Below the pieces are notes generated by a model. It was given only the letters and a program-made list of their open reading frames with translations, ran no database searches and was not told where the DNA came from. Below are positions 61,046-64,000 of a stretch of 64,000 nucleotides of DNA, one piece after another. A program made the position numbers and the translations under genes. The stretch comes from Tetrahymena thermophila SB210 (Eukaryota > Ciliophora > Oligohymenophorea > Hymenostomatida > Tetrahymenidae), in NCBI RefSeq assembly GCF_000189635.1, contig NW_002476169.1, positions 62,001 through 126,000 of the forward strand. The letters run 5' to 3'. Position 1 is the first letter of the stretch. Every line of letters starts with the position of its first letter.

Positions 61046-63460
61046 TCACTAATAAAAAGAGTTATCTTCCTCTAATTGGATTAAATCATTTTCAACATGG
61101 CAATTATTATTATTGGAATTTTATGGATTTTCTTCATTTGGGCTATTTTAAAATTAATTTTAAATTTGTTCTTATTTTTTGCTGTAATGGTTTACAAATT
61201 GAGGATGATGCTCTTACAACTATTGGTTAACAAATATTTATTATTCTTAATCCTATTGCTTTTATACAGATATTTTAGAGCTGCGATTGCTCTTTTCTTA
61301 TTCTAGTTTTGAATGGTTTTGACAAGAGTTATCTTAATTTTCACCATAAGATTAATTACTAGCTTTTTTAACGACTTCACTTAAAGAGTCTTAAACTTTC
61401 CTTTCTGAATTTTACATTTCTATGCCGTCATCATTTTTCTTTTTCTAAATTTAAGTGTATTCGTTTGGCTTGGGCAAAGAAAAAAACTCATCAAATAATG
61501 TCAATTTTTTTTATTTCATCAAAAAATTCTCTCTTATCAGATTCATGAAATCAATATCTGCAGACCAAAAGCAGAAACAAATAATAATATGAAAGAATAT
61601 TCCATAAAAAGATAAGCTATCTCTCATAGTTGCAAATTGTTAAGATGTAATGTCATCAGTACACTTTCTAACTATTATATCTTGGCCTAACTCTCTACAT
61701 GTTACCATTTTATATAAAATGATGTAATCTAAAATACAAAGACTGAATGCTAAAGGATACTTAAGTATACTATAGATGATTAAAAACCATTTACTCTTTT
61801 TGATAGGATAAGGTTCTTCTGGAGGTTTTCTTGCAACTATATACATAATGTAAACTACATCCACAATTTAAAATATACAGAGCACTGATGAAGTTACTGA
61901 TATTGAAATTGAAATTTTTTCTATCTAGCTTATAGAATTTCCTAGATGCTAAACATCGTCTAAAAAACTTTTGCATGAACTTGAAAATTTGATGTAATTT
62001 CTGTAAAAAAGTTCATAAAATACTTTTTACTATGGTAAAAAAAATTTAGGATACTAAGCATTAATCATGTTTTATAATAGCTAAGTATAATTATATAAAT
62101 TTTTTTTTTGAATGAGAAAACCAACTGGTATGTATCTCGTATCTACTTTGCATTTGAATGACTGCAACTGATTAATCAAAGGATTATAGAGTATATTTTC
62201 ATCTGAAAGACGCCATTTTTATTAACCATTTGAATTGACTATGCAAGGCCCATCACTTTCATATAAATTAATCTCACTTATAGGCATTGTTGAGTTCTAT
62301 TTTCTAGAAATTAGTACTGTGTAGCCATTTTACATATTAAATTATTCTTCGTAAACATATTTTACTTCATTAACTTAACTTGTAGGAACAATATGAAAAC
62401 TTCTAATTGGGCATTTTTCACCATTATTTATACAAAAAGAATAACTTTTATCTTTTTCAATACCTTTTTTTTTTTTATAAATTATTTAATCTTAGCCTTT
62501 AAAAAGAAAATATTACCTTTACAAAGAATCTATCCCTGGCTACATTTTCCTTTGTTATTTAAATTAGAACTAAAAAAGTTTCTATCTTTGCTTCTTGTCA
62601 CGCATAAGTTTATTTCTGTATTAAGACCTCCAAGCAAAAAGTCTATATCCATACTATCTACTGAATTGATGTCTTAAAAAAATTTGGTTTTATCAAGAGA
62701 TTTAGCATTTGAGCAACTTCTACCTAAAATTTTGTAACTCAAAATAGGATCAAAATCTGATAAATTAACATCTGTATATTCCGATTATGTCACTAATTAT
62801 AAAATATTATTTTTTTATTATTCTAATCTTCTCCTTCTCCTTATCCTTGCTCTAGCTCTTCTATCATAATCGCTGTCTAATGAATTAAATATACTTTATT
62901 CCTCATGAAGTCCTTATCCTTTAATCAAGCTAAAAATTGTAAATTAATTTTTATCTGAGCATTTTTCGCAAAAGCATCCCTATTTTTAGTTTAAATACAG
63001 TTAGTTAATTAATTAATTAATTAATGAATAAGTAAGTAGTCAAATAATTCATTTATAATTTATCTAAAATAAAAAAAACATCTTGTACAATTTTAGAGCC
63101 ATAAAATTTATATTAAAATAAATTAGATGAATATTATTTGTCTTCACATGGCACACCATCTTACTTTTCATAAATATCTACGATAAAATTGTTAGCCCAA
63201 TTTTAATAGATATCATCAAAAATAGACAATGCATCCTCTACTTTAACCATCAAATAAATTGCAGATATTAATATTCCTAATACAAATACTATTAAATAGC
63301 TTGCATAAGAGATCTTTTTTATTTTATTTTAAAGTTCTAATCTTATTTCTTTGTTTTCTCTTTTGATGGTTGATTCGGGAGAACTTAATTCTTGATGTTA
63401 TGAGACTTGTTCTGGTATTTAAATGTCATTTTATGATTTGTTTTTATCATGATCAATCAT
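61046..63460 (-). CDS. Cys-rich ectodomain membrane protein, 750 aa, 3 exons
   Basis: Exons: 63089-63460, 62517-62979, 61046-62463 (2253 nt, stop TGA), introns of 109 and 53 bp. After a polar N-terminus, a helix at about residues 49-70 (SYLIVFVLGILISAIYLMV) precedes a Cys-rich region of about 370 residues containing GCFCEKC, LCVTRSKDR, SFCINNGEKCPI and SSSC. Three further helices follow: VTSSVLCIFQIVDVVYIMYI, WFLIIYSILKYPLAFSLCI and FYGIFFHIIICFCFW. The C-terminal 200 residues are polar, Gln/Asn/Lys-rich and probably cytoplasmic. Order, cysteines and LCVTR match the 871-aa protein at 49216-51831. An arginine run (RRARARIRRRRR) in the ectodomain resembles a furin-type cleavage site. Function is unknown. 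The plus-strand open frame at 61097-61312 is antisense to this gene's tail and is not called. Confidence 0.82.
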
Positions 63461-64000
63461 TTTAGAGAATTTTATTAGTTATTATTTTGTATAATTAGAA
63501 TAATAATTGAATAAATATTAATTTTCAAATCATACGAATTCTATTAAAATAGTAAATATCAGTATAAATTCTTTAATTATGAAATTATAATGTGTAAACA
63601 ACAAAGCAATACAGCAAAAATTAAAAAACAGTATATTTAGTTTTAAAAAATACAATTTTTTACTTGAGCTATTTACAATATTTATTTAAAATATCTTTAC
63701 TCTATTTAATGTAATGAGCTTAATGAATGATATAAATATTTTTAGTATTCTTTATTGTGCTTCTTTGTTTTTTAATTTTTTCAAAACTATTTGAAGTAGT
63801 TATTAAAATAAGTTAAACATTTTATTTTAAATAGTTATTAAAATACCAACACGACGGATACTATATTTATTGTATTTATGTAAGTTATTTTATACTCTCA
63901 CTTCAAAAAATTTTTTTCTTATAAAACTTAAGATAAATCGGAAATATTTTATTTAAAAGATGAGCTGAGTTGTTTTAAAAATTTTCAGAAAGTCATATCA
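63461..64000. other. AT-rich upstream stretch
   Basis: DNA 5' of the last minus-strand gene, up to the window edge. I see no coding frame; a short direct repeat of TTATTAAAATA (63799-63809 and 63836-63846) is the only pattern. Confidence 0.5.

Noticed and set aside
61097-61312. Plus-strand ORF for a small hydrophobic protein
   Set aside because: It is exactly antisense to the polar Gln/Asn/Lys-rich tail of the 750-aa minus-strand gene; its Leu/Ile/Phe composition follows from that.
1-64000. Mobile elements or virus-derived elements
   Set aside because: No reverse transcriptase, integrase, transposase or capsid-like segments, no long terminal repeats and no target-site duplications were recognised.

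Overview
The window looks like macronuclear (or macronucleus-destined) DNA of a ciliate close to Tetrahymena. It is extremely AT-rich, and every convincing gene stays open only if TAA and TAG are read as glutamine, with TGA the sole stop. Introns are short, AT-rich GT...AG introns, mostly 50-130 bp. The 5S rRNA genes are, from memory, of Tetrahymena type. Most raw open frames here are only fragments of these genes, or antisense shadows, because standard-code reading stops at each glutamine TAA/TAG. All exon models below were built by hand from frame and splice phase; in each the exon lengths sum to a multiple of three.

Layout, left to right. 1.3-5.0 kb (-): SANT/Myb-like protein with an acidic region (5 exons). 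5.3-5.6 kb (-): two identical tRNA-Gly(TCC) genes. 7.3-9.6 kb (-): intronless 773-aa Q/N-rich protein. 12.2-18.1 kb (-): 12-exon coiled-coil protein of about 1393 aa. 19.6-23.6 kb (+): complete Tousled-like kinase. 25.2-27.3 kb (+): OTU-like protein with Ser at the catalytic Cys position, fused to a cold-shock-like domain. 28.2-29.6 kb (-): protein farnesyl/geranylgeranyltransferase alpha subunit. 30.9-35.8 kb (+): six-TM hybrid histidine kinase with PAS, HisKA, HATPase and receiver domains. 36.3-36.75 kb: tandem repeat of about 78 bp. 36.9-37.3 kb (+): small 4-TM protein. 37.9-39.0 kb (+): five tandem 5S rRNA genes.

40.4-41.4 kb (+): secreted cathepsin L-like protease. 42.1-44.0 kb (-): FYVE-like zinc finger plus coiled coil. 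45.9-46.6 kb (-): 219-aa protein with a hydrophobic hairpin. 49.2-51.8 kb (+) and 61.0-63.5 kb (-): two membrane proteins with Cys-rich ectodomains that appear paralogous. 54.7-60.1 kb (+): intronless 1787-aa Q-rich protein with basic low-complexity blocks.

The genes form no operon or obvious pathway cluster. They sit as ordinary eukaryotic single genes separated by 0.3-2.9 kb of AT-rich DNA in which I see nothing else convincing. Themes that recur are signalling (TLK, hybrid histidine kinase, FYVE, prenyltransferase), nuclear or chromatin roles (SANT, TLK, Q-rich proteins) and ciliate-type membrane proteins. I saw no virus-derived element, no transposon, no CRISPR array and no telomeric repeat.
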